Shown here in pieces: positions 55,230 through 64,000 of a stretch of 64,000 bases of DNA. Positions within the stretch are counted from its first letter, which is position 1, and the number at the start of each line of letters is the position of its first letter. The notes under the pieces are model-generated. The model ran no database searches and was not told the DNA's origin. It saw only the letters and a program-made list of their open reading frames with translations. Source of the DNA: Dromiciops gliroides (taxonomy: Eukaryota > Chordata > Mammalia > Microbiotheria > Microbiotheriidae); NCBI RefSeq assembly GCF_019393635.1, contig NC_057863.1, positions 37,984,857 to 38,048,856 of the forward strand, read 5' to 3'. Both the position numbers and the translations under genes were made by a program.

Positions 55230-55381
55230 GGGCAGCTAGGTAGCACAGTAGATAAACCCCTGGCCCTGGATTCAGGAGGACCTGAGTTCAAATTTGACCT
55301 CAAACACTTGACATTTACTAGCTGTGTGACCTTCGGCAAGTCACTTAACCCTCATTGCCCAGCAAAAAAAAAAAAAAGACA
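55230..55381 (+). mobile_element. CORE-SINE, second of a tandem pair
   Basis: A full-length, more diverged head ('gctaggtagcacagtagata'). It is preceded by AAATAGAATTTTC (55215) and followed by AAATAGAATTGTC (55382-55394). The original target is therefore present three times around the pair. Confidence 0.93.
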
Positions 55382-55577
55382 AAATAGAATTGTCAAAATA
55401 TAACAATATCCAGGACTTCTCTAATAATATCAGAAGAGTAGCACCTGTAGACTTTGTTCATTTGAATCTGTTTAGTTTCTTTAAGAACTGTCCATTCTCT
55501 TCACTTTTCTAAGTTGTCTTTTAGGACAATCACAACTATTGTCATTATATTTATGATGACAATAATGATGATGAAGA

Positions 55578-55732
55578 AGCAGAAGTGGAAATGGAAACAG
55601 AAGAGCAGAAGAGGAGGAAGAGGAAGAGGAAGAAGAACAAGAAGAACAAGAAGAAGAACAAGAAGAACAAGAAGAAGAAGAAGAACAAGAACAAGAACAA
55701 GAAGAACAAGAACAAGAACAAGAAGGTTTAAT
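55578..55732. repeat. purine-rich GAAGAACAAG-type tandem tract
   Basis: GAG/GAA triplets, then interleaved 'aagaac' units with almost no pyrimidine except periodic C. The Arg/Thr-rich open frame over it is a composition artefact. Confidence 0.93.
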
Positions 55733-56229
55733 GTTTACAAAGAGTTTTCCTTATACACTTTGAAGCATTTTTGAAAAGCTCCAAATTTTTGAACAGCATT
55801 AAAAACTTCCCTTCCTTCGAGTCATCTGTTAGCATCTCCTTTCTCTCTTTTCCTCTCATTCTGATTTGGCCTTATCTAAATAAAGAACAGTCTTTGTTAC
55901 TTTTGAAATAATTTCCAAATGTTCTCTTCTTTCCACTTTTAGTCTTCCTGTTCTTGTCTTTATATACGTTTTCTGCTTCTTTTTGCACTTCTTTGTTGAT
56001 TTGAGCAGATTTTCATTTTCATATTCCTCTTTGCCTTTGATGTTTGGCATAGTTCAAAATTTATAGAAAGTTATCACCTTTCCCATTTTTCTGTAAGTTA
56101 GAAGAGTCCAATTCTATGTAACTAGGACTGTTCTCTTTCTGGATTCTTTAGCTCCTCTCTCTCAGATACTCTTCCATTTAGAGCTAAAAGCTCCTAAAGG
56201 TGACCTTTGCTTGTAAAAATAGTTCTCTA
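55733..56229. other. unassigned, no gene seen
   Basis: No repeat signature. It is pyrimidine-rich on the plus strand. Confidence 0.35.
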
Positions 56230-56410
56230 AATATCATAGGATCTTCATTTGGAGCTGGAAGTGATCCTAGAGGTCATTAAATTCAGCCCCCTCATATTAC
56301 ATATGAGGATACTAAGGTATAGAAAGTGCATGTAACTTAACCAGGGTCACACAGTAAGAGGCTGAGGTAGGATTTGAAACCAGGTCCTTTTTCTTACATG
56401 TCCGGTACCC
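56230..56410 (-). repeat. MIR, antisense
   Basis: 'tcatttggagctggaagtgatcctagaggtcat', 'gaggatactaaggtatagaaag' and 'agggtcacacagtaagagg'. Confidence 0.78.
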
Positions 56411-56771
56411 TATTTACTTCTTCATATTTATTTCTCTGCTTTTTCTTTGAATCCTGAAAGGCTGTTGACCTAGAATTCCTTGACTCCCATAGTATTGAAT
56501 GCTTAATAAAGAAATATTTGTTGTTCAATTATTTCCTTCAAGGTTATTTTTGGAACTCTCCCAGTTCATAAAGATCAAGTTAAATAAGACTTCTGGCCTT
56601 GCTGATTTTGCCAACTTCTAAAAGTATACTTATTTAAGCTTCTTTTTAGGAGCAAGTCAAGGGCATTTTTCATCAGTAAATCAAGATGGCAGAGCTTCTG
56701 TGGCACAAGACTTGGAGAAGATGATTTTTCAAGCAATAAGGCTGCTCAATTGCAACCTGTAATGTCCCTTT
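56411..56771. other. unassigned, no gene seen
   Basis: No signature recognised. 'atgcttaataaagaaatatttgttg' near 56498 is weakly L2-end-like. Confidence 0.35.
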
Positions 56772-56784
56772 AACAAAGGCTGAG

Positions 56785-56931
56785 GGGCAGCTAGATGGCG
56801 CAGTGGATAGAGCACTGGCCTTGGATTCAGGAAGACCTGAGTTCAAATCTGGCCTCAGACACTTAACAATTACTTAACCCCAATTGCCTCACCCAAAAAC
56901 CAAAAACAAACAAACAAACAAAACAATGGCT
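56785..56931 (+). mobile_element. CORE-SINE, internally deleted
   Basis: Lacks most of the MIR-like core ('actagctgtgtgaccctggg'): it reads 'cacttaacaattacttaacccc'. The 13-bp TSD with one mismatch is AACAAAGGCTGAG (56772-56784) and AACAATGGCTGAG (56932-56944). Confidence 0.92.
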
Positions 56932-56944
56932 GAGAGGCATCGTG

Positions 56945-57145
56945 GTGTCATTGATAGAACACAGGACCCAGGAAAACCTAGGTTTAGATCCTGCATCTGA
57001 ACCTTACTGTCTGTATGGCCTTGGGAAAGTCATTTAAACTATCTGAGCCTGAGTTTCCTTATCTGTAAAATGGGAATCCTAATACCTATAGCGTCTATTA
57101 CAGGGGTATTTCTGAGACTCCAATGAAGTGATGTATGTAGCGCAC
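56945..57145 (+). repeat. MIR
   Basis: 'catcgtggtgtcattgatagaacacagg', 'tatggccttgggaaagtc' and 'ttatctgtaaaatgggaatcc'. Confidence 0.82.
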
Positions 57146-57189
57146 AAAGTACATAAAATGTAAAAGGTTAGACAAATGTCTAATAATAT

Positions 57190-57325
57190 GGGAAACGTCC
57201 CCAGTAGGACCAAAGCTCCTTGAAGAGAACAGACTGTTTCATTTTTGTGTCTGCATTTTGTACATAGTACATAGCAGGCCTTTGTGCATTGTAGGCACTT
57301 AAATGCCAAGTAAATGAACTGTGAA
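57190..57325 (+). repeat. L2 3' end
   Basis: 'agctccttgaagagaacagactg', 'acatagtacatagcagg' and 'tgtaggcacttaaatgc'. Confidence 0.72.
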
Positions 57326-57499
57326 CTCAGTGCCCCCCCCCCACCAAGTGACTTCTGAGACTCTAAGGCTGAGAACAATACAAACAAGCAGGGAGGCAAT
57401 GGAAAAGAGTTATTTAAGTGTCTTTACAGAACTTGTAGAACCCACCTAGCTTTTAGACTCCATGTGTAAACGAAAAGAAAGGTTATTTACTAAGCAAGA

Positions 57500-57650
57500 T
57501 TAGATTTGCAAGATCTTGGTTATGGCACATACTATCTATGTGACCTTGGGCAAGTCAACCTCTCTGGGGCTCAGTTTCTTTATCTATCACATTAGGGAGT
57601 TGAATTTTGTGATCTCTAAGATCTCTTCCAGCTCTGTGTACCATCTGTGA
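57500..57650 (+). repeat. MIR 3' half
   Basis: 'tatgtgaccttgggcaagtcaacctctctgg' through 'gatctcttccagctctg'. Confidence 0.82.
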
Positions 57651-58320
57651 CCCATTATTTTCTCTGCTAATAACCAGGATTATGTATCTCCACTCAACAA
57701 AATACAGGAGAGAAAACATCCTACCTTGGGTTGAGAAAGCACATACTAATCTTCATATGGGCCAGTATCAGAATCTTTTGGGAGGTTATTAAGCTTTCCC
57801 TGATAGTTTTCCAAGATAGTATTGTCATGGTTTGCTAAAATACTCCCGATAGGGAAGAGCACCCAGCTGATAACAGCCTCCTCCTTCTCCTCCTCTTCCC
57901 TCTTTGCTCTGCTGAGGGATTTCACTATCATTCATTCTCCCAACCCTACCCCTGGACTTGTGTCAATACTTTCTCTTTCCTCCCCTGGAGCTCTCATGAT
58001 TTCTGGAAAATAAAAGGTAACTATAGAAACTTGAAGGGTTCTTATTATTCTCCCTGAGGATCACCCCTCTGCACTTTTAGAAAACTGTTGCTGGGAGAAC
58101 AAACAAAGCCTGAATCACTGATACATAAATCTACAGGATGTATGCCTGAGATTCCCAAGCCCTGTTTTAGCAATGGCCACTCTTGTCACCTACTTTTTAT
58201 GATATTAGGCAAATGAAAGAAGGTGGGGAATCAGTGGTCAGGAGTCACGGTGGATTAAATATGGGGATAGAAGGGAGCTGTGTGAGAAGTAAAATACTTA
58301 GAACTGTTGAATAAACAAGC
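57651..58320. other. low-repeat stretch, no gene seen
   Basis: No transposon signature. Short open frames on both strands at 57746-58013 have no recognisable homology. Confidence 0.4.
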
Positions 58321-58329
58321 AACTGGAAA

Positions 58330-58600
58330 CTGCATTTTCCACCACAGTGAGGCTACATTGAGTTTAATTAGCACTTATCTGGTGCCCTCAAAGGCCTGGC
58401 CCTTTGTTAGATACTATAGTGGGAAGGCAGAGCAGACTTGGGCTCTGCCCTCCAGGGATGTACAAACTAGAATGGTCAAGCCAGAAAACAAAAAGCAAGG
58501 CTGGTGAAATATGTATAAAATCAAATCCACAAACAGACATGAAAGTAAGGTAGTTTATGTAATAGATGTATTCCAAATGCCATGGTAGAGTGTGATCTTT
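58330..58600 (-). repeat. L2 3' region, antisense, diverged
   Basis: 'attagcacttatctggtgccctcaaagg' and 'gggctctgccctccagggatgtacaaac' resemble the antisense L2 terminus. Confidence 0.5.
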
Positions 58601-58639
58601 AAAGAGTTCAGTGTGGACCTTTTGTAAAGAAATAGCCAC

Positions 58640-58700
58640 TAAAGAGCAAGGGGGGGGGAGAGAGAAAGAAAGAGAAAGAGAGAGAGAGAGAGAGAGACTG
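58640..58700. repeat. G-run and (GA)n
   Basis: 'gggggggggagagagaaag', then GA dinucleotides. Confidence 0.93.
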
Positions 58701-58854
58701 ACCCACTCCCTGGATTATGCTGAATTTCTGATTATTGTGTATTAGACTTTTTAGTGTAGATTTGGTGTGTTGGTTTAGGGTTATGATTCTTGCTTTCAAA
58801 AAACTCAAAGAATGAAGGACTTTGAGATGAGGGTAGCCAGATTAGATACTTATG

Positions 58855-59838
58855 GATATCTATTGGTAACTAGGTTGATAGAGTACTAAGCATGAACTCA
58901 AGAAGACCTGTGTTCAAATCCAGCCACAGAAACTTACTAGTTATGTGACCCTGGGCAAGCCACTTAACTTCCATCTGCCTCAGTTTTCTGAAATGTAAAA
59001 TAGAGATAATAAGTGCTGTGGTAAAATAATGGAATTTGGCAGATGCCTAGGTGTCTGACTTGATTGACTTAGTAGTGTTTGAATTGGGTGTGATTGAGAA
59101 ACTACTAAGTACCCACTTAAAGTGATTAGATCTTGAGCCACACCTGGCCTGCCCTGTCAGACCTAGTCAAACTTGGCCAACCCTGAGAAGGAGTGTCCTC
59201 AGATGCTGTGGACTGCGTCATCAACAGGGAACCAGTCTCAGCCACACAACTTGAAGGACCTCCCCTTTGGGGGAGGGAGAAAAAGGTAGAAAAAGGGACC
59301 CCAACAGGAAGTGGCTGACACACTCTCACTTGCTCTTTGGCCTTGAAGGAGCTTGGAGCTGACTGGATGCCATGGAAACTACGGACCCCTGGTGGTGAGT
59401 TAAAATCCAGCCCTTTGAATTAACTGAGCTGAAAGAGAGTTTGGGTTTTGAAACAGCCTTTGCTAGTACCAGGGAGATCATCCACTTTCCTCTTTCCCTA
59501 TTTGTCCTTGACTGGACTTTATTAATTTTACTTTTGCTGTGTATTTTATTCCCATTAAATAAAACCTGATTTGTTTGTGGAAAAGAGGCTGTTTGAGCTC
59601 CTTTCTTATTGGAGTGGGAGAAATAACTGAAAAAGGAAGTTCAGAGGGGAGGTAGCTTTGGACCTCATTATTTTCTGAACCCCAATATTATGGCAAGCCA
59701 CCCAATTAACTCTCCCCATATTAAATTTGGTCCCTACAATGCACATATCTCTTAGGGTTGTTGTGAGGATCAAATGAAAACATATTTATAAAGGCACTTA
59801 GCACAATGCCTGGTATGTAGCAGGCATTTAATAAATTC
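58855..59838 (+). repeat. MIR split by a solo LTR
   Basis: The left half (58855-59016, 'ttgatagagtactaagcatg', 'gtgaccctgggcaagccac', 'gaaatgtaaaatagagataa') and the right half (59739-59838, 'gggttgttgtgaggatc', 'cttagcacaatgcctgg') make one MIR when the LTR is removed. Confidence 0.85.
59017..59738 (+). mobile_element. solo LTR (ERV1-like), copy 2
   Basis: 722 bp with TGTGGTAAAATAATGG at the start and 'ttaaatttggtccctaca' at the end, homologous along its length to 19191-20042 in reverse. An AATAAA at 59558-59563, about 175 bp before the end, fits a retroviral poly(A) signal and fixes the plus orientation. The 4-bp flanks are GTGC (59013-59016) and ATGC (59739-59742), one mismatch. No internal retroviral sequence is present. 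Confidence 0.87.
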
Positions 59839-59904
59839 TTAGTTACTTTCCAGTTTGGTGACTATAAATAAATAGAACTCTAGGCTTCAGTTTCTAATTT
59901 ATAA

Positions 59905-60135
59905 TAATAGCTAGCATTTCAGTAGCACATTAAGATCTACAAAGTGCTTTATAAATCGGATCTCATTTGGTATTCACAACAACACTGAGAGGTAGGTGTT
60001 ATTTTCACCCCCATTTTATAGATGAGAGGAGACTGAGACTTGCCCAAGTTCACACAGCTAGTCAGTATCTGAGATAGGATTTGAATTCAGGTCTTCCTGA
60101 CTCCAAGTCCAATACTCTTTTTGCTGCTACCACTG
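59905..60135 (-). repeat. MIR, antisense, nearly complete
   Basis: 'taatagctagcatttcagtagc', 'caacaacactgagaggtaggtg', 'gcccaagttcacacagctag' and 'gaattcaggtcttcctgac'. Confidence 0.85.
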
Positions 60136-60394
60136 CTACCACCAAACTGCCTTTCTAAACACAGCATATTGTCTTTGAAAGAGCAGTCAATCTGGGATTA
60201 TATAGAGTCCCTTTCAGTTCTAAATCTATGAGCTTGTGAGCTAGCCTCAGAATCATGTTGTTTAAAATAGATATTCGCTGAGTGGCACTAGATGACTCCT
60301 TTACCCTCTCTAGGCTCTATTCTACTCTGTAAGTCTAAATTGCAGAGCAGGTACTCATCTAAAATAGTAGAATAGAATTGCAGGTCTTTGTTTA

Positions 60395-60570
60395 AAAAAT
60401 ATATATGTATGTGTGAGCGTGCATGTATGTATGCATGTGTATGTTTATATTTATGAATGTATACATGTTTGTACATTCATATACACATGCAAACATATAT
60501 GTGGGGGTGTGTGGCTATCACACCTATGATTTCATATATATGTAATCTGTATTTCTGTATGTATATATAA
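60395..60570. repeat. TATG/TGTA simple repeat
   Basis: A 'gtatgtgtgagcgtgcatgt' type series with TATATG. Confidence 0.85.
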
Positions 60571-60690
60571 GAAAGGGGGATAGCATACCTATCTCATGGA
60601 GTTGTAAAAGAAATTCTCAAACCATTAAGTTTTATGCAAATGTCAACTATTAGTATTTCTTAGTGAAAGTTCCATCATAGTGAAGAGGCT
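60571..60690 (+). repeat. MIR 3' fragment
   Basis: 'agcatacctatctcatggagttgtaaaag' and 'tgcaaatgtcaactattag'. Confidence 0.6.
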
Positions 60691-60909
60691 CAGTTATAAA
60701 GCATTTTATAAACCAGGATGTTTTCTCTTATTATATTTTCACATTCTATCTTACACAATTGTCATTTGTCTGTTAGATTCTAAGCTCCTATAAGATTCTT
60801 GTTCCTAGCTGCTCACAAATTCTCTAAAGAAACTCCACCCAACATACTGGACTTTTTACTCCTGTCTTTTGTTTTACTTTTGTTTTAATCATTTGCTAAG
60901 GCCCAGTGG

Positions 60910-60969
60910 CACATATCAGTTGTCTGTCTGTTTCTCTGTCTCTGTCTCTGTCTCTCTCTGTGTCTCTAT

Positions 60970-61062
<93 letters not shown>
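60910..61062. repeat. compound (TCTG)/(TC)n/(CA)n microsatellite
   Basis: TCTG-rich, then about 38 bp of TC (60976-61014), then 49 bp of CA (61014-61062). The Ser/Leu/His/Thr open frames over it are artefacts. Confidence 0.96.
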
Positions 61063-61064
<2 letters not shown>

Positions 61065-61139
61065 CTAGGAAGTCAGATTACAAGAAGCATTCCTTGAAAC
61101 AAGAGGATAACTTTACTCCCCCCCCCCCACCACACACCA

Positions 61140-61719
61140 AAGTAATTTAAATTACATCGATCAGATATTGCTTTAATACTTTGTCAAGAGCTTTGTTTAC
61201 ACTCCTCAGGTTTAAAGTTTGACTAAACTAATTTCATTAGCATCTCCATTTTGTTCATCAAATTATGCATGCAATCTGTAAGGTCTCTCTGCCAGGAATC
61301 CTCTGAGACCTATTTTGTTTCCTTGAAAGTGAAATGAGTTCAGGGTGTATAAATAGGGTCAGCAGTGGAGGCAGTTTGTCAGCTGGGTTTGAAGAAAATG
61401 CAAGGGGGCAAGGAGCAGCAGAGAACAAGTTCTCTGTTTACCCAAATACAGTCATTCTGTACTCAGCAAGAGGAACCAGCCTGTAATGCAAGGAGTCATT
61501 TGCCCTTCAGCTCCAGATGTTGGAATATGGAAAGGAGAAAGTAGACAGGGTGAGAAACTGATTCTAGGCAGATGAAAGACCTGGGAGTGTCTATAGAACC
61601 TATAGGGTTGCAAATAGTAGGCACTTAATAAATTCTGCTTTGAATTGCATCATATTGTATTGTATTGAATTTCACTGAATGGAATTGAGTTGAATTTGAT
61701 TTAAGTTAAGCAATGTAAG
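61140..61719. other. non-repetitive island with a TATA box, possible conserved element
   Basis: No transposon recognised until about 61640. It contains forkhead-like 'ttgtttacactc', POU/octamer-like 'attatgcatgcaa' and 'ttcattagcatct', then the TATA motif at 61348. Downstream, a short plus-strand frame starts at 61398 (48 codons, stop 61542-61544, no recognised homology) and is followed by a donor-like 'cagg|gtgaga' at 61550. Confidence 0.4.
61348..61356 (+). promoter_or_regulatory. TATA-box-like motif
   Basis: 'tataaatag' lies about 30 bp upstream of an initiator-like 'gtcagctg' (61378-61385), in non-repetitive DNA. The spacing is right for a pol II core promoter. Evidence is motif-only. 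Confidence 0.3.
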
Positions 61720-62180
61720 GAGGCAGCCATACAAGCCAAAAAGATATTGGGCTACCTGGATCATATTCCAAAGTAAGGGCCACTTTCCTGTCCTCTGCCC
61801 TGGTTGGATCCCATATGGTAGGGTGTATCTATTTCTGGGCTCAACATTTTGAGGGCATTAAGAAACTAAAATGTCTGTTGGTGACAGTGAAGAAATTGGA
61901 AATGCCAGAGGAAGATCAACTGAAGGAACTGGAGATACTTTTTTCCTGGGCCCTGCATGGCTTTTAGGGTACAAAATAGCTGACTTCAGGTAGTTGAAGG
62001 TTGTCAGAGGAAAGATAGAATAAACTTGTTCCTGCTTGGCCTCAGAGGGTAAAAATAGAAGTGGCCAGTGTTAGTTGAAGAGAGGTAGATTTCAGCTTCT
62101 CCCAAAGGAGCAATATTCCAACAGCTAAAGCTAAAAAGTAGGATGGACTAGTTTAGAAGATAGATATTTCCTATCACGGT
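61720..62180 (+). mobile_element. CR1/L3-like 3' region
   Basis: 'gaggcagccatacaagccaaaaagatattgggct', 'ctctgccctggttggatccc', 'ggctcaacattttgagggcatt', 'ttcaggtagttgaaggttgtc' and 'cctgcttggcctcagagggt' follow L3 order. Confidence 0.75.
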
Positions 62181-62189
62181 AGGTCACTG

Positions 62190-63610
62190 GTCATAGAGCT
62201 AAGGCCAAAAAGTACTTTAGAAGTCAATATGTTCAGACCCCTCATTTTACAGATGAAGAAACCAAGACATAGTAAGATTAAGTGACTTGCCAAGAATTCC
62301 ACAGCTATAACAGTTTGTGTTATTTAAATTTTTTGGGGGGGTAGGCTAGGTTTTCTAAAATATAACTAGATTATATATTAATGGGTATTGTACCAGTTTG
62401 GGCAGTAAGCATTTGTTATTAATTAATATCACATATTATTAAAGTACGTATTTGACCCAACTTTCATTATTTTAATTGGTTATTGACAAAGTTTTTTAAA
62501 GTTGTGTTAAGATCAATTTTGTAGGAGACTTTCCAGCTGAAGAGATTTTCCAGTTGAGGGAGAATATCTAAAGAAACTGGGAAAGACTTCTTTGCAATCA
62601 TACCTAAGAGCACACCCAGAATACAGAGCTGCATCAAGAGGATGTCCCAAGAATCATTTGTCAGAGATGAGAATTCCAGAGACTGAAATGAACATTTTCC
62701 TTTTTGTTTCCCTTTTCCCTGTTGCATACACTATTTGTAATGTCTACCTCCTAAAAGTGACTACCCCCTCCTTTAGTTTTGTCAATGTGTCATTCATCTT
62801 TGTTTCTTTCACTCCCCTTCACATTGTTAATCATCTTAAGCCCCATAGTTAAGAACCCTTTGTAAATTATTTGTAATATTAATTTGATTCTTTGAGGAGA
62901 TATAGTTTCTCAATGAATCAGATGGGGGATTGTGAGAAAATTATCATTAATAATGAATTTCTAGGAGAAACCCAGATGTGTTAGTGTTAGCTGCTCTCTC
63001 CCCATCACCAGAAACCAGCCTGGGATGAGTCTTCAGTTTAGCAGAAGGAATGCAGATAGATCCTTCTGATTAGCCAGGGAAAGAAGCACACCTAGATGGT
63101 TGGAATTTGATCTCTAGACTACCCCCTGAGTCATGTCAATCAATGGAGCTGAATGATTCTCACCAATTAGTTGAGATCAATGTGTTGTGACCTGCCTCTA
63201 TCAAAAAGAGGATAAAATCCCCGGGCACCCCAGTCATTCTCTTCTTTCTTCACTCCCTTTTTTTTCCCCACTCTCTTTTTCTCTGGACTCTTTTGCTCTC
63301 CATGTGCCCTCTCTTCTTCATTCAATATGCTGGGTATGTAATTGTTTAGGCCTGTAAGCCTGTGACTAGTGGGGAAGTTAGAGAGACACATGGTCAATAC
63401 TTTAATAATATGGGATATTAATTAATAATAAATGCTTACTGCCAAAACTGGTGCAATAGCTATCAATATATAATTTAGTAATATTTTAGAAAACCCAGTT
63501 TAGTCTTCCCCCCAATAATTTCAATAACACATGTTTGAAGTAGGATTTTAACCCACGTCTTCCTGACTTCAGTGCAGTACTAAATCTACTACCTTAAAGC
63601 TACCACAGAG
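62190..63610 (-). repeat. MIR, antisense, split by an LTR element
   Basis: 'cattttacagatgaagaaacc' and 'aagtgacttgccaagaattccacagct' lie at the left (to 62317). 'tgaagtaggattttaacccacgtcttcctgac' continues the MIR at the right (63536-63570). Confidence 0.75.
62318..63529 (+). mobile_element. LTR-element remnant with inverted LTR ends
   Basis: Three parts. First, 62318-62460 is the reverse complement of the last roughly 140 bp of the LTR, about 80-85% identical by eye. Second, 62461-62930 is internal sequence of unknown identity ending in a polypurine-like 'cagatgggggat', as expected just before a 3' LTR. Third, 62931-63529 is an LTR starting TGTGAGAAAA and ending AATAACA, related to 48535-49270. 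Both outer ends are therefore the same LTR terminus (TGTTATT...AATAACA). The flanks CAGTTTG and CATGTTTG are an imperfect duplication. No retroviral protein motif is recognisable in the internal part. A DNA transposon with long terminal inverted repeats is the alternative. Confidence 0.6.
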
Positions 63611-63844
63611 ACTGTTATAGGACAGATTAGATCACTTCTGAGTTCTCTCAACATTCTTAGAGACTCTGGATGATCAGTGTGGAGACTGTCTACAAAGCAG
63701 ATGGAGGAGTCTATGAAGATGGGCAGCTCAGTGGAATGTCCCAGCATCATAAGCCAATCTGGAATCTAGGGCTTGGATCATTTGAGTGAGGACTTTTAAT
63801 TTAGGAATGGACTTTAGCATCTGAAAACCACTAAACTCAATAGG

Positions 63845-64000
63845 ATGGCCCAGTAAAAATATGGAGGGCTGACTCAGACAAAGAAAGACATGAGTTCTAA
63901 TCTTGTCTCTAAAATTTGCCAAAAGTATGAGTACGAAGAAGTCATTTCACTTCATTGAAGTTCCATTTCTTCTTCAAGGGATAGGGATCTATGATTTCAT
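63845..64000 (+). repeat. MIR, running off the window
   Basis: 'gacatgagttctaatcttgtctc', 'gaagaagtcatttcacttcattgaagttcc' and 'gggatctatgatttcat'. Confidence 0.65.

Noticed and set aside
55514..55774. Arg/Thr-rich frame resembling a protamine or SR protein
   Set aside because: Encoded by the purine tandem tract; no start context or homology.
60869..61150. Ser/Leu then His/Thr frame
   Set aside because: (TC)n/(CA)n microsatellite translation.
62467..62852. Frames inside the inverted-end LTR element as retroviral protein remnants
   Set aside because: No recognisable gag, pol or env motif on either strand; too short and diverged to assign.

Overview
This is a gene-poor stretch of vertebrate nuclear DNA, almost certainly from a marsupial. 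The evidence is the repeat content. There are 27 copies of a young tRNA-headed CORE-type SINE, many bounded by perfect 12-17 bp target-site duplications (TSDs). Recent L1 3' ends occur beside SINE/RTE composite elements with a BovB/RTE-like tail. The background is unusually rich in old L2, CR1/L3 and MIR. I see no bacterial-style gene organisation, no CRISPR array and no complete functional protein gene.

Layout. 1-5.8 kb: MIR, a CR1/L3 3' end, then a long antisense L2 broken up by two nested related LTRs, a 5'-truncated L1 carrying an uninterrupted ORF2 C-terminus, and three SINEs. 5.8-14 kb: antisense L1s; the one at 9375-11917 holds two SINEs plus a further L1 fragment that itself carries a SINE. 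14-19 kb: lower repeat density, a candidate short spliced exon (14085-14125) and an RPS12 processed pseudogene (17308-17826). 19-27 kb: a solo LTR, two antisense L2 blocks, a largely non-repetitive stretch (23.2-24.1 kb) and an L1 inserted into L2. 27-40 kb: MIR, L2, L3, RTE-tailed SINEs and microsatellites. 40.7-42 kb and 44.9-46.7 kb: mostly non-repetitive DNA; the second has CTCF-like and MEF2-like motifs. 46.7-58 kb: SINEs, L2, an LTR and a tandem pair of SINEs at one target. 59-64 kb: a second copy of the solo LTR family, a TATA-containing unique stretch (61.14-61.55 kb), and an LTR-element remnant whose two ends are inverted copies of the same LTR end.

How the parts relate. There is no operon or pathway. 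The useful content is insertion history: most TSDs are readable, so relative ages can be worked out. L2, MIR and L3 are oldest, then LTRs and L1, then SINEs. Three places show two successive insertions at the same target. No previously undescribed gene system is evident. The leads most worth checking are the inverted-LTR structure, the strand-biased SINE set carrying CTCF-like cores, and the unique islands. Repeat family names come from recognising consensus-like text by eye, so exact subfamily names and the ends of old fragments are approximate.
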